DNA of 64,000 nt from Zoogloea sp041904905 (GTDB lineage Bacteria; Pseudomonadota; Gammaproteobacteria; Burkholderiales; Rhodocyclaceae): the NCBI RefSeq assembly GCF_041904905.1, contig NZ_JAYRMI010000013.1:1-64000 (forward strand). The letters are read 5' to 3'. Every line of letters starts with the position of its first letter. Position 1 is the stretch's first letter. Under the pieces are notes generated by a model. That model was not told where the DNA came from and made no database searches. It saw nothing but the letters and a program-made list of their open reading frames with translations. Shown piece by piece: positions 37,465 to 48,834 of the stretch. The position numbers and the translations under genes are program-made.

Positions 37465-39597
37465 TCAGGCGGTGGCCCGGGGGGCTGGCCGGGTGGCCGC
37501 CCGCCGGGCCTCCACGAAGGCACGGCAGGTCTCCGGGCCCAGCGCCGGGCTGTACAGCCAGCCCTGAAAGCCGTCGCAACCCAGGCTCGCCAGCAAATCC
37601 CGCTGGTCCTGGGTCTCCACGTATTCGGCCACCATCTGCACGTGCTGGCTGCGGCACAGCTGGCCCACGCTGGCGATGATCTCGCGGCAGCTGGCGTTGT
37701 GCAGCGCCTCCCGGGTCAGCGATCCGTCCAGCTTGATCGCGTCGATCCGGAAGCGCCGCATGTACAGCAGCGAGCTGTAGCCCATCCCGAAGTCGTCCAT
37801 CGCCAGCTTCACCCCCAGCTCGCCCAGGGCCGACAGGTTGCGGGCCGAGGTGTCGCTGCTGCTCACCAGGTGGCCTTCGGTGATCTCGATCTGCAGCTCG
37901 CCCGGCGTCAGCCGGTGGCGGGTCAGGCAGTGCGCCACCCGCCCGGCGAAGCCTGGGTCTTCGAGCTGCAGGGGCGACACATTCACCGCCATCTCGAGGC
38001 CCGTCAGCCCGGCGTCGTGCCACTGGCGCAACTGGCGGCAGGCGGTCTCGAGCACCCAGTCGCCCACCGCGTCGATCTTGCCGGCGTCCTCGACGATGGC
38101 CATCGCCACGTGGGCCGGCACCTGCCCCAGCAGGGGGTGATCCCAGCGCAGCAGGGCTTCCACGCCGCTCACCGCGCCGGCCAGGTCGAGCTTGGGCTGG
38201 TAGGCCAGGTGGACGCGGCCCGCGCGCAGGTCGTGGTCGAGCCGGGCCGCCAGGCTGCGGGCCAGGCTGCCGATCCCGTCGGTGCGCATCAGCAGCTGCG
38301 GGCCCGGCTGCACCAGCATGCCCTGCATCGACGCGATCAGCCGCCCGAAGGCGTCCCGGGTGCGGTCGCGCTGGCGGCGGTCGTTGCGGCGCACGAAGGG
38401 CAGATAGAGGGCCGAACACAGGCCGATGTTGACCAGCTGCAAGGCCACGCCCGTCCACGCGCCGGTGGCCAGCCAGGCGTTGAGCAGCAGGGGCGTGGTC
38501 CAGATCACGTGGCCGCTGTTGACCGGCACGAGCCCCGCCGCCACCGCGCCGTAGGCCACCAGCAGGCTCACCACCGGCGCCAGCAGGAAGGGCGTCAGCA
38601 GCGCCGGGTTGAAGACGATGGGCAGCCCGAAGATCAGGATCTCGTTGATGTTGAACAGCGCGGGCGGGGCGGCCAGCCAGGCCAGGCGCCGGCGGCTGCC
38701 CCGGCTCACCGCCAGCAGCGGGATCAGCAGGCCGATCGTGGCCCCCGAGCCGCCCAGCAGCACGAAGGTATCCACGAAGGCGTTGGTGACGATCTCGGGC
38801 GGCGCCTGCCCGGCCTGCAGCGCGTGGATGTTGGCCTCGCTCGCCGGCACGAGGTAGTCGCGGTAGAAGGGCTCCAGCGCGTTGTTGCCGTGGACGCCGA
38901 CGAACCACAGCAGGTGCACCAGCACCGCGAACAGCAGGGTGCGCACCAGCGGGTCGTCGGACAGCTGGAAGATCCAGCCCAGGCTGCGGTCGGCGATGGC
39001 GTCGGCCGACCGGGCGTAGGGGGCGATCAGGGCGTGCTGGATCAGGAAGAACAGGCCGATGGTGAGCATGCCCGGCAGCACCGACCGGAGGACCGCCGGC
39101 AGCTCGGAGTCGGCCTCGGCCAGCCGGCTCAGGTCGAGCCCGGGCAGCCGCCGCAGCCGCAGCACCAGCTCGGTGGCGGCGATGCTCACCACCACCGACA
39201 GGAACACCCCCCGGGGCACCGCCAGCCCGCTGCCCAGCAGGCCCTTGCCCGGCAGCTCCAGGATGAAATAGCAGCACAGGGCGATCAGGGCCACCGCCAC
39301 CGGGCTCGTGTCGATGCGCTGTCGGGCGCCGGCCAGGCTGGCCAGGGCGTGGCTGGTGGCAAAGGCCACGGCGATCGACAGCAGGCCCAGGCTCGCCTGC
39401 CAGACGTCCTGCATCGCGGCGCGCCAGCCCGGCCCCCACCAGCCGTCCATCGCCGCCTGATAGCCCGGCAGGGGCAGGTTGAGGGCGAACAGCGCGAGCG
39501 CGCCGCTCAGGACCAGCGGCAGGGTCTGCAGGAAGGCGCGGCGGACGGCCAGCGCCCAGGGGTGGTCGCGCGGCCCGAGGGTGTCGGCGTCGGTCAT
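37465..39597 (-). CDS. PTS EIIC-like membrane domain fused to EAL phosphodiesterase
   Basis: 710 aa; the start at 39597 (MTDADTLGPRDHPW) is preferred over a longer upstream frame. Residues 1-430 have about ten membrane spans and the motifs of lactose/cellobiose-type PTS EIIC: WFVGVHGNNALEP and FNINEILIFGLPIVFNP. Residues about 465-700 are an EAL domain with EALLRW, MDDFGMGYSSLLYM and AIKLDGSL. No EIIA or EIIB domain or gene is seen. Inference: the EIIC part has become a sensor for a sugar-like ligand or for membrane state that controls c-di-GMP hydrolysis. Monocistronic. Confidence 0.9.
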   Translation of the reverse strand: MTDADTLGPRDHPWALAVRRAFLQTLPLVLSGALALFALNLPLPGYQAAMDGWWGPGWRAAMQDVWQASLGLLSIAVAFATSHALASLAGARQRIDTSPVAVALIALCCYFILELPGKGLLGSGLAVPRGVFLSVVVSIAATELVLRLRRLPGLDLSRLAEADSELPAVLRSVLPGMLTIGLFFLIQHALIAPYARSADAIADRSLGWIFQLSDDPLVRTLLFAVLVHLLWFVGVHGNNALEPFYRDYLVPASEANIHALQAGQAPPEIVTNAFVDTFVLLGGSGATIGLLIPLLAVSRGSRRRLAWLAAPPALFNINEILIFGLPIVFNPALLTPFLLAPVVSLLVAYGAVAAGLVPVNSGHVIWTTPLLLNAWLATGAWTGVALQLVNIGLCSALYLPFVRRNDRRQRDRTRDAFGRLIASMQGMLVQPGPQLLMRTDGIGSLARSLAARLDHDLRAGRVHLAYQPKLDLAGAVSGVEALLRWDHPLLGQVPAHVAMAIVEDAGKIDAVGDWVLETACRQLRQWHDAGLTGLEMAVNVSPLQLEDPGFAGRVAHCLTRHRLTPGELQIEITEGHLVSSSDTSARNLSALGELGVKLAMDDFGMGYSSLLYMRRFRIDAIKLDGSLTREALHNASCREIIASVGQLCRSQHVQMVAEYVETQDQRDLLASLGCDGFQGWLYSPALGPETCRAFVEARRAATRPAPRATA

Positions 39598-39715
39598 GGC
39601 GGGGGGCAGGATGGCGCGGGCGCCGGCTTCGACATGGGGTGTCCTCGGATGTCCCGTGGGGGCTGACATCGTTCCGCGCCGCATCGGGCGCGCTGCCGGT
39701 ATCATCGCGCATTTC

Positions 39716-40384
39716 ATGCCGACTGCAAGCCCCATGCTGCGACCTTCCGCCCTCGCCGCGCTGATCGCCCTCACCATCGCCGTCGGGCTGGCGGTCGACC
39801 GCTTCGGCGGCGTCTGGGGGCAGCCCGCGGTCGGCGTCTGGGCCTGGGCGCTGGCGGCGCTGCTGGCGGTGCGTTACCCGGAGCAGCGCGTCCGCCTGCT
39901 GGCCTGCCTCGTCATCGCCAGCGCCGGCGAGGTGGTGCTGTCGCTGGTGTGGGGGCTGTACGACTACCGCCTGGGCAACCTGCCGCTGTTCGTGCCGCCG
40001 GGGCATGTGCTGCTGTACTGGCTGGGGCTTCATCTGGCGGACCGCCTGCCGGCCCGGCTCCTGACGGCCACCGGCTGGCTCGCGGTGGGGGGCGTGAGCG
40101 CGCTGGCGCTGGGGGGCATCGACTGGCTTGGGCCGCCGCTCCTGCTGATCTTTCTGGCCTGCCTGCGCTGGGGGCCGGCGCCGCGGCTGTACGCAACGAT
40201 GTTCCTGCTGTCGCTGCTCATGGAGCTGTGGGGCACCTGGCTGGGCAACTGGACGTGGCGGAGCCAGGTGCCCGGGCTGGGCTGGCCGATGAGCAATCCC
40301 CCCCTCGCGGCGGGGGCTTTTTACTGCCTGCTCGACCTATTCAGTGAAAGTGTGCGACGCCGCAGGGGGGTTGCATCGGCCTGA
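39716..40384 (+). CDS. Integral membrane protein of unknown function
   Basis: 222 aa from ATG 39716, or 216 aa from ATG 39734; neither has a strong RBS. Seven hydrophobic segments, including LAALIALTIAVGLAV and LLLIFLACLRWGPAPRLYA. Conserved-looking polar motifs lie in loops (SLVWGLYDYRLGNLPLF, ELWGTWLGNWTWRSQVPG, WPMSNPPLAAGAFYCLLD), suggesting a carotenoid/polyprenoid-like or transport fold, but I do not recognise the family. It is divergent from the EIIC-EAL gene. The hybrid kinase follows about 30 bases downstream and may share its transcript. Confidence 0.7.
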   Translation: MPTASPMLRPSALAALIALTIAVGLAVDRFGGVWGQPAVGVWAWALAALLAVRYPEQRVRLLACLVIASAGEVVLSLVWGLYDYRLGNLPLFVPPGHVLLYWLGLHLADRLPARLLTATGWLAVGGVSALALGGIDWLGPPLLLIFLACLRWGPAPRLYATMFLLSLLMELWGTWLGNWTWRSQVPGLGWPMSNPPLAAGAFYCLLDLFSESVRRRRGVASA

Positions 40385-40415
40385 GCGGTGCGCCGGTGTA
40401 AGCTGGCGACCGCCC

Positions 40416-43382
<2,967 letters not shown>

Positions 43383-43705
43383 GCGGCCTCGCGGCCGCCC
43401 CGGCATGGCGACGGGCTATGCGGTCGGCGTCGGTTTAACAGTTTGTTGCCAACCGTCGTCGCGGGCAAAGGCAGAATGCCGGCATCCCGTGGCTCACCGG
43501 TCCGGGATGCCAACATTCTCCGACGATGAGCCCTCTCCTCCGAATCCGGTGCGCCGGGCCTGCCCTGCCGGCCCGCCACCGGGATGCCCGCCCCCCGGCC
43601 CGCTCCGCCCTCCAACCTGCCCGCCATGCCGGGCGGGGCCTGCATCGCCGATGCCGGAGGGCGCGTCGCGGTGCGCCTGGCCCGGTGTCGCGCTGAGGGA
43701 TGACC
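43383..43705 (+). other. 323-base gap with a long hairpin
   Basis: The gap between the hybrid kinase and the PstS-like gene has no ORF with good coding character. It contains AGAATG-CC-GGCATCCCG, a 13-base loop, and CGGGATGCC-AA-CATTCT at 43473-43519, a 15-pair hairpin with one small internal loop and no T-run. It could be a structured leader, a small RNA or an attenuation element for the downstream gene. Confidence 0.6.
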
Positions 43706-44128
43706 ATGCGGAAACGGCAGCTGCTGTTCGTCCTCCTGAGCCTGCTGGCCGGCCTGGGCCCCGCGGCGGGGCGGCCCACCGGCAACGTGGTGCTGATCGG
43801 TCACCCGTCGGTGCCCCGCCTCGACCGGGCGGCGGTGGAGCGCATCTACACCGGCAAGGTCGTCGAGGTGGGCGAGCTGCGCATCGTGCCCCTCGACCTG
43901 CCCCCCGACAGCCCCCTGCGCAGCCGCTTCCTGTCGCGCTGGCTCAGCCGCGACGAGGCCGGCTACGCGGCCTACTGGACGGTGCGCCGCTACGTGGGCA
44001 AGGGCGCGCCGCCCCTGGAGGTGGCGTCCCCTGCCGAGGTGATCCGGCTGGTGGCGACCCGGCCCGGGGCCGTCGGCTACATCGACGAGGCCGACCTCAC
44101 CCCCGGCATGAACGTGGTGGCGCGCTGA
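43706..44128 (+). CDS. Small PstS-like periplasmic binding protein
   Basis: 140 aa; ATG 43706 chosen because GAGGG lies at a proper distance (ATG 43700 is too close). Signal peptide LLFVLLSLLAGLGPAAG. The mature ~115 residues match the small phosphate-ABC substrate-binding-like family: IYTGKVVEVGELRIVPLDLP, then VASPAEVIRLVATRPGAVGYI. Such short proteins lack the second lobe of true PstS and are common next to sensor kinases in betaproteobacteria. No transporter genes are nearby, so a sensing role with the upstream kinase is inferred. Confidence 0.85.
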   Translation: MRKRQLLFVLLSLLAGLGPAAGRPTGNVVLIGHPSVPRLDRAAVERIYTGKVVEVGELRIVPLDLPPDSPLRSRFLSRWLSRDEAGYAAYWTVRRYVGKGAPPLEVASPAEVIRLVATRPGAVGYIDEADLTPGMNVVAR

Positions 44129-44146
44129 CCCGCAGCGGCCGGGCGC

Positions 44147-45760
44147 TCAGATCGCCTTGCGCGCCGCCTGCTCGCCCCACCACACCGCCTCCTCGAACAC
44201 CGAATAGCCCGACAGATCCGAGTGGGCGAACAGCACCGGCCCGTCTGCCGCCCTCAGCGCGGCCAGCCCGGCGTTGCCGAGGCTGCCCGGCACCGGCGTG
44301 GCCATGCCGTGGCCGCGCACGGCGATCTCCACGGCCAGGGTGCGCCGCCACAGCGCCAGCTCGCCATAGGCCGCGCGCAGATCGCCGCCGGCGAGATCCA
44401 ACAGCGCGTCGGCGCTGGCGCTGGCGAGGCGCTGGCGGGCGTCGGCGGGCGTGCTGTCGGCCAGCGCCCGGTAGGCCGTGAACACCGTGTGGGCCGGCCG
44501 CGCGGCGCGGATCAGCTGGTGAGTCGCCACCACCCAGCCCAGGCCCGGGCTGCCGTGGACGACGTTGTCCCAGGCCAGCGGTTCGTCGCCGGATTCGGCG
44601 GGAAAGCCATCCAGCAGGAAGTTGGCCACCAGCCACGGGGCCTGGGGCGGTTGGTGGCGGGCCGGGTCGAAGCCCAGGTTGCGGATGCCCGCCACCACCC
44701 GCGCCGCCACATGCAGCGGCATCGCGCAGATGGCGCGCCGGGCGTGGATGCGGACGACGCCGGCGGGCGTGGCGCACAGCACCGTCACCCCGCCGCGGGC
44801 TTCCTCCACCCGCAGCGCGTGGCCGGGCAGGCGGCGCTCCGCCGGCACCCGCGCCAGCAGGCCGCGGGCGATGCCGGCGAGGCCGTCCGGCCAGGTGAGC
44901 AGCGCCCCGTCGGCCGCGTTGGCGGCACGCCCGCCGCGGCTGGCGAAGTAGTGCAGCCCGAACCACGCCGACACCCGATCCGACCCCGCGCCGTATTCGT
45001 CCCGGCACACGTAGTCGAGCCAGGTGTGCAGGGTGGGCGAGGTGTAGCCCTGGGCGACGAGCCAGTCGCGGAAGACCACGCCGTCCAGCCGCCGCCAGTC
45101 GGCATCGACGCTGGATGCCACCAGCGGCACGCTGAACAGGCGCTTGCCGTCGGCGCCGCGGCGGTGGGTGAGTTCGCCCACGAAGGCCAGGAAGCGCCGG
45201 TGCTGGGCAGCCTCAAGGGGCCCGACGGCGTCGGTGGGCAGCAGGCCCTCGTGCCACTGCCCGCCAAACAGCAGGCGCTCGTCCGGGGCGTGCACCAGCG
45301 CCGTCTCGGCAAAGCGCGGGTGGCTGCCGAACGGGTCGGCCTCGATCGCGCCCTGCTCGAAGAGGATTTCCCGCACGGTGGCCGATTCCATCGACGGCAG
45401 CGGCAGGTAGTGGGCGCCACGGGGGTGCGGGATGGGGCCGGAGGGGCTCGTCATCGCGCCGGCGGCGGCATTGCCCAGGGGCTCCGGGCCCTCCAGCAGC
45501 AGGAAGTCGTCGACGCCTTCTTTCGCCAGCCGCCACGCGGCGGTGAGCCCGGCGATGCCGCTGCCCAGGATCGCCACGCCGCAGCGGATCTCCCGCGTCG
45601 GGGCGGGCAGGGCGGTGGCGTCGCGGAGCGCGTGGCCGGCATCCATGCCCGGGCGCAGCACGGTGACCGGGATGCCGAAGCCGCGCAGCTGCCGGCAGCC
45701 GGGCAGGGCGGCGAGGGCGCCGGCGGCGAGCCCGGCCTGCATCCACCGGCGGCGGTCCAT
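44147..45760 (-). CDS. Lipoprotein-type FAD-dependent oxidoreductase (amine-oxidase-like)
   Basis: 537 aa. N-terminus RRRWMQAGLAAGALAALPGC has a Tat-like arginine cluster and an LPGC lipobox, so it is probably a folded, lipid-anchored periplasmic flavoprotein. The FAD-binding motif AILGSGIAGLTAAWRLAKEG lies at residues 60-80, with a second FAD contact near the C-terminus (GPVLFAHSDLSGYSVF). The fold is that of the flavin amine oxidase/NAD(P)-binding family. It overlaps the stop of the spermidine-synthase-like gene, so the two are co-translated. A polyamine or derived amine is a reasonable candidate substrate (inference). Confidence 0.86.
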   Translation of the reverse strand: MDRRRWMQAGLAAGALAALPGCRQLRGFGIPVTVLRPGMDAGHALRDATALPAPTREIRCGVAILGSGIAGLTAAWRLAKEGVDDFLLLEGPEPLGNAAAGAMTSPSGPIPHPRGAHYLPLPSMESATVREILFEQGAIEADPFGSHPRFAETALVHAPDERLLFGGQWHEGLLPTDAVGPLEAAQHRRFLAFVGELTHRRGADGKRLFSVPLVASSVDADWRRLDGVVFRDWLVAQGYTSPTLHTWLDYVCRDEYGAGSDRVSAWFGLHYFASRGGRAANAADGALLTWPDGLAGIARGLLARVPAERRLPGHALRVEEARGGVTVLCATPAGVVRIHARRAICAMPLHVAARVVAGIRNLGFDPARHQPPQAPWLVANFLLDGFPAESGDEPLAWDNVVHGSPGLGWVVATHQLIRAARPAHTVFTAYRALADSTPADARQRLASASADALLDLAGGDLRAAYGELALWRRTLAVEIAVRGHGMATPVPGSLGNAGLAALRAADGPVLFAHSDLSGYSVFEEAVWWGEQAARKAI

Positions 45761-47301
45761 CAGCGCACCACGTTGCGCCAGTCCTGTTCGAAGTAATGCA
45801 CCAGGGTCTGGCTGTTGAGGTGGTTGGGCTCGACGGCCGGCGGGCGCATGTCGGGCGGAAAGCGGAACATCGCGCGGGTGGTGTCGGCGTCGAGGAAGCG
45901 GGTGGGCACCGGGTAGCGATCCGGCGGCACGAAGCCCGGCCGGCGGGTGGCGAGGTTGAAGCCCCACTCGCCAAACGATGGCACGTAGGCGTGGTAGGGC
46001 TGGGTGACGAAGCCGGCCTCGCGCAGGGTGGCGTCGATGCACCAGTAGCTCCTGGGTGCGAACCACGGCGAGGTGGATTGCACCACCAGCGCGCCATTGG
46101 CCGACAGGTGCCTGGCCATCAGCCGGTAGAGGGGCACCGAGTACAGCTTGCCCAGGCCGAAGTTGGAGGGGTCGGGGAAATCCGCGACGATCAGGTCGAA
46201 GACCTCGGCGCTGTCTTCGAGCCACTGGCCGGCGTCGGCGTTGACGACCGTGACGCGCGGATCGGACAGCGAACCGCCGTTGAGCCCGGCAAGGTAGGCG
46301 TTGCGGGCGAAGAGGTCGGTCATCGCCGGGTCCAGGTCCACCAGCGTGATGTGCTCGATGTGGGCGTAGCGCAGGATCTCGCGCACCGCCAGCCCGTCGC
46401 CGCCGCCCAGCACCAGCACCCGCCGCGCCCACGGCATGGTGGCCAGCGCGGGGTGCACCAGCGCCTCGTGGTAGCGGTGCTCGTCGCGGCTGGAGAACTG
46501 CAGGTTGCCGTTGATGTGCAGCCGCGTGTCGTCCTTCCAGCGGGTGACGACGATGCGCTGATAAGGCGTGGTGGTGGCGTAGATCACCTCGTCGCCGAAC
46601 AGCCCGCGCTCGGCCCAGCGGGTGAGGTGCTCGGAGGCGCCCAGCCCGATCGCCAGGAAGGCCATCGCCAGCGCCCCGCGGGTGAAGCGGCCGCGGGCGC
46701 CGGGCACCTCGGCGCGGTAGTGCCACAGCGTCCACAGGGCCACCGCGGCGTTGGCCATGCCGAACAGGAAACCCGTGCGCGACAGCCCCAGCTTGGGCGC
46801 CAGCACCAGCGGAAAGAGCAGCGACACCACCAGCGCGCCCAGGTAATCGAAGGTGAGCACCCGGCTCACCAGCTCCGAGAACTGCGCCTGCCGGTTGTGG
46901 AGCACCCGCATCACCAGCGGAATCTCCATCCCCACCAGCACCCCCAGCGCGAACACCAGCGCGTAGAGCACCGTGCGGAAGGGCGCCGCCATCCATGCAA
47001 AGAGCAGGAACAGCAGCGTGGCCGACACGCCGCCGACGATGCCCACCAGCAGCTCGATGTCGATGAAGCGGGCCAGGGCGTCCTCGTCGCGCACGTATCT
47101 GGACAGGTGCGAGCCGACGCCCATCGCGAACAGGTAGCAGCCGATGATCGACGAGAACTGCAGCACCGAATCGCCCAGCAGGTAGCTGCTGAGGGCGCCG
47201 GCGATCAGCTCGTAGGCGAGCCCGCAGGAGGCGACCACGAACACCGACAGGATCAGCAGGCGGTCGGCGGGCGCGGTGGCGGCGTGGGATGGCTCGGACA
47301 T
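45760..47301 (-). CDS. Membrane-embedded spermidine synthase-like protein
   Basis: 513 aa. The first ~215 residues have about seven membrane spans (FVVASCGLAYELIAGALSSY, VLVGMEIPLVMRVL). The C-terminal domain is a polyamine aminopropyltransferase fold: TTTPYQRIVVTRW, YHEALVHPAL, VLVLGGGDGLAVREI, DLDPAMTD and VNADAGQW. The catalytic Asp region reads LIVADFPDPSN. The usual soluble SpeE lacks such an N-terminus. It starts at 47301 and diverges from the DUF350 operon; the SAM decarboxylase needed for its co-substrate is in that operon. Confidence 0.9.
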   Translation of the reverse strand: MSEPSHAATAPADRLLILSVFVVASCGLAYELIAGALSSYLLGDSVLQFSSIIGCYLFAMGVGSHLSRYVRDEDALARFIDIELLVGIVGGVSATLLFLLFAWMAAPFRTVLYALVFALGVLVGMEIPLVMRVLHNRQAQFSELVSRVLTFDYLGALVVSLLFPLVLAPKLGLSRTGFLFGMANAAVALWTLWHYRAEVPGARGRFTRGALAMAFLAIGLGASEHLTRWAERGLFGDEVIYATTTPYQRIVVTRWKDDTRLHINGNLQFSSRDEHRYHEALVHPALATMPWARRVLVLGGGDGLAVREILRYAHIEHITLVDLDPAMTDLFARNAYLAGLNGGSLSDPRVTVVNADAGQWLEDSAEVFDLIVADFPDPSNFGLGKLYSVPLYRLMARHLSANGALVVQSTSPWFAPRSYWCIDATLREAGFVTQPYHAYVPSFGEWGFNLATRRPGFVPPDRYPVPTRFLDADTTRAMFRFPPDMRPPAVEPNHLNSQTLVHYFEQDWRNVVR

Positions 47302-47383
47302 GGCGCGGACTCTACCCGGATTGCGCTTGCCCGGCACGGGAAATGCTGGCTAAATGCCTCGCTTGCTGATTCGGACTCGGGCC

Positions 47384-47770
47384 ATGGACGCGGCGCTCAA
47401 CTACCTCCTGCACCTCATCTCCGGCCTCGCGATGGTGGCCGCCTTTGCCGCCCTCTACATGGCGGTCACCCCTTTTCGCGAGCGGGCGCTGATCCGCCAG
47501 GGCTTCGTGGCGCCGGCCCTGTCGCTGGCCGGTGCGGTGGTCGGCTTCTCGCTCACGGTGGCCTCCAGCATCCTCCACAACGACAGCTACCCGCTGTTCG
47601 TCGCCTGGTGCGCGGCCGGGCTGTCGGTGCAGGTGCTCGCCTACTTCGTGCTGGCGCGCCTGCTCCCCGGGCTGCCCGACCAGCTCGCCGGCAACAACGT
47701 GGCCGCCGGTGCCACCCTCGGCATGGTGTCGCTGGTGGTGGGCATCGTGAACGCCGCGTGCATGTCCTGA
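47384..47770 (+). CDS. DUF350 / YjfL-type membrane protein
   Basis: 128 aa; ATG 47384 (MDAALNYLLHLISG) chosen over 47354. Four membrane spans in the DUF350 pattern: two pairs with the SILHNDSYPLFVAW loop between and a C-terminal AAGATLGMVSLVVGIVNAA. E. coli YjfL belongs to this family and lies in a locus with PspA-like and ATP-grasp/polyamine genes. It is the first gene of the plus-strand operon DUF350-SPFH-DUF4178-small membrane protein-speD. Role unknown; probably a membrane component of the system. Confidence 0.88.
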   Translation: MDAALNYLLHLISGLAMVAAFAALYMAVTPFRERALIRQGFVAPALSLAGAVVGFSLTVASSILHNDSYPLFVAWCAAGLSVQVLAYFVLARLLPGLPDQLAGNNVAAGATLGMVSLVVGIVNAACMS

Positions 47771-47798
47771 CACCGCCTCTCATCACCCAGGAGAAACC

Positions 47799-48815
47799 AT
47801 GAGCCTCGGTTCGTTCATCAAAAAGCAGTTCATCGACGTCCTCCAGTGGAACGAGGATTCCGACGGCACGCTGGCGTGGCGTTACCCGATGGAAGACTTC
47901 GAGATCCAGTACGGCGCCAGCCTCACCGTGCGCGACTCGCAGGTGGCGGTGTTCGTCAACGAGGGCAAGGTGGCGGATGTGTTCGGGCCGGGGCGTTACA
48001 CCCTCACCACCCAGACCATCCCGGTGCTCACCAACCTCAAGAACTGGGACAAGTTCTTCGAGTCGCCCTTCAAGTCGGACGTGTACTTCTTCAGCACCCG
48101 CCTGCAGCTGGGCCGCAAGTGGGGCACGCCGCAGCCCATCACCCTCCGCGACACCGATTTCGGCATGGTGCGCCTGCGCGCCTTCGGCATGTACTCGTAC
48201 AAGCTGGCCGACCCGCGGCGCTTCTTCACCGAGATCAGCGGCACCCGCGCCAGCTACACCGTCGACGAGCTGGAGCAGCAGCTGCGCAATCTGGTGGTTG
48301 CTACGATGAGCGCCACCCTCGGCGGCTCGGAGCTGCCCTTCCTCGACATGGCCGCCAACCAGATCCTGCTGGCCGACAAGATGCGCGCGGCGATGCTGCC
48401 CACCTTCGAGCGCTACGGCCTCGCCCTCGACAATTTCGCGGTCGAGAACATCTCGCTGCCCGAAGAGCTGCAGAAGGCCATCGACACCCGCATCTCCATG
48501 GGCATGGTGGGCGACCTGGGCAAGTACACCCAGTACCAGGTGGCCAACTCCATGCCCCTGGCGGCCCAGAACGAAGGCGGCCTCGCCGGTGTGGGGGCCG
48601 GGCTGGCGGCGGGCGTGGGCATGGGCCAGGTGATGATGGACGCGCTGCGCGGCAGCCAGGCGCCGGCCGCGGTTCCGGCGCAACCCGCGGCACCGGCCGC
48701 CGACGACCCCGAGGCGCGCCTCGCCAAGCTCAAGGCGCTGCTCGACAAGGGCCTCGTCACCCAGGCCGACTACGATTCGGCGAAGGCTGAGATCCTCAAA
48801 AAGCTCATCGGCTGA
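47799..48815 (+). CDS. SPFH/YdjI-type protein with C-terminal SHOCT domain
   Basis: 338 aa. N-terminal SPFH-like (YdjI, sometimes mislabelled virion core protein) domain: QWNEDSDGTLAWRYP, then LTVRDSQVAVFVNEGKVADV and FGPGRYTLTTQTIP. A helical part spans about 180-260, then a Gly/Ala-rich linker (GGLAGVGAGLAAGVGMGQ), and a short SHOCT module at the end (DDPEARLAKLKALLDKGLVT). SPFH proteins form oligomeric membrane scaffolds. In gene neighbourhoods they occur with PspA-like, DUF350 and DUF4178 genes. Strong RBS (AGGAG) before the ATG. Confidence 0.9.
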   Translation: MSLGSFIKKQFIDVLQWNEDSDGTLAWRYPMEDFEIQYGASLTVRDSQVAVFVNEGKVADVFGPGRYTLTTQTIPVLTNLKNWDKFFESPFKSDVYFFSTRLQLGRKWGTPQPITLRDTDFGMVRLRAFGMYSYKLADPRRFFTEISGTRASYTVDELEQQLRNLVVATMSATLGGSELPFLDMAANQILLADKMRAAMLPTFERYGLALDNFAVENISLPEELQKAIDTRISMGMVGDLGKYTQYQVANSMPLAAQNEGGLAGVGAGLAAGVGMGQVMMDALRGSQAPAAVPAQPAAPAADDPEARLAKLKALLDKGLVTQADYDSAKAEILKKLIG

Positions 48816-48834
48816 CCCGCCGCCCGCCCCCGTC

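Noticed and set aside
43461..43519. c-di-GMP (GEMM) riboswitch, suggested by GGGCAAAGGC and a hairpin
   Set aside because: The second conserved block and the tetraloop-receptor parts of GEMM are missing.
47799..48815. Virion core protein / prophage gene
   Set aside because: That name is a database legacy for the SPFH/YdjI family; no other phage gene is present.
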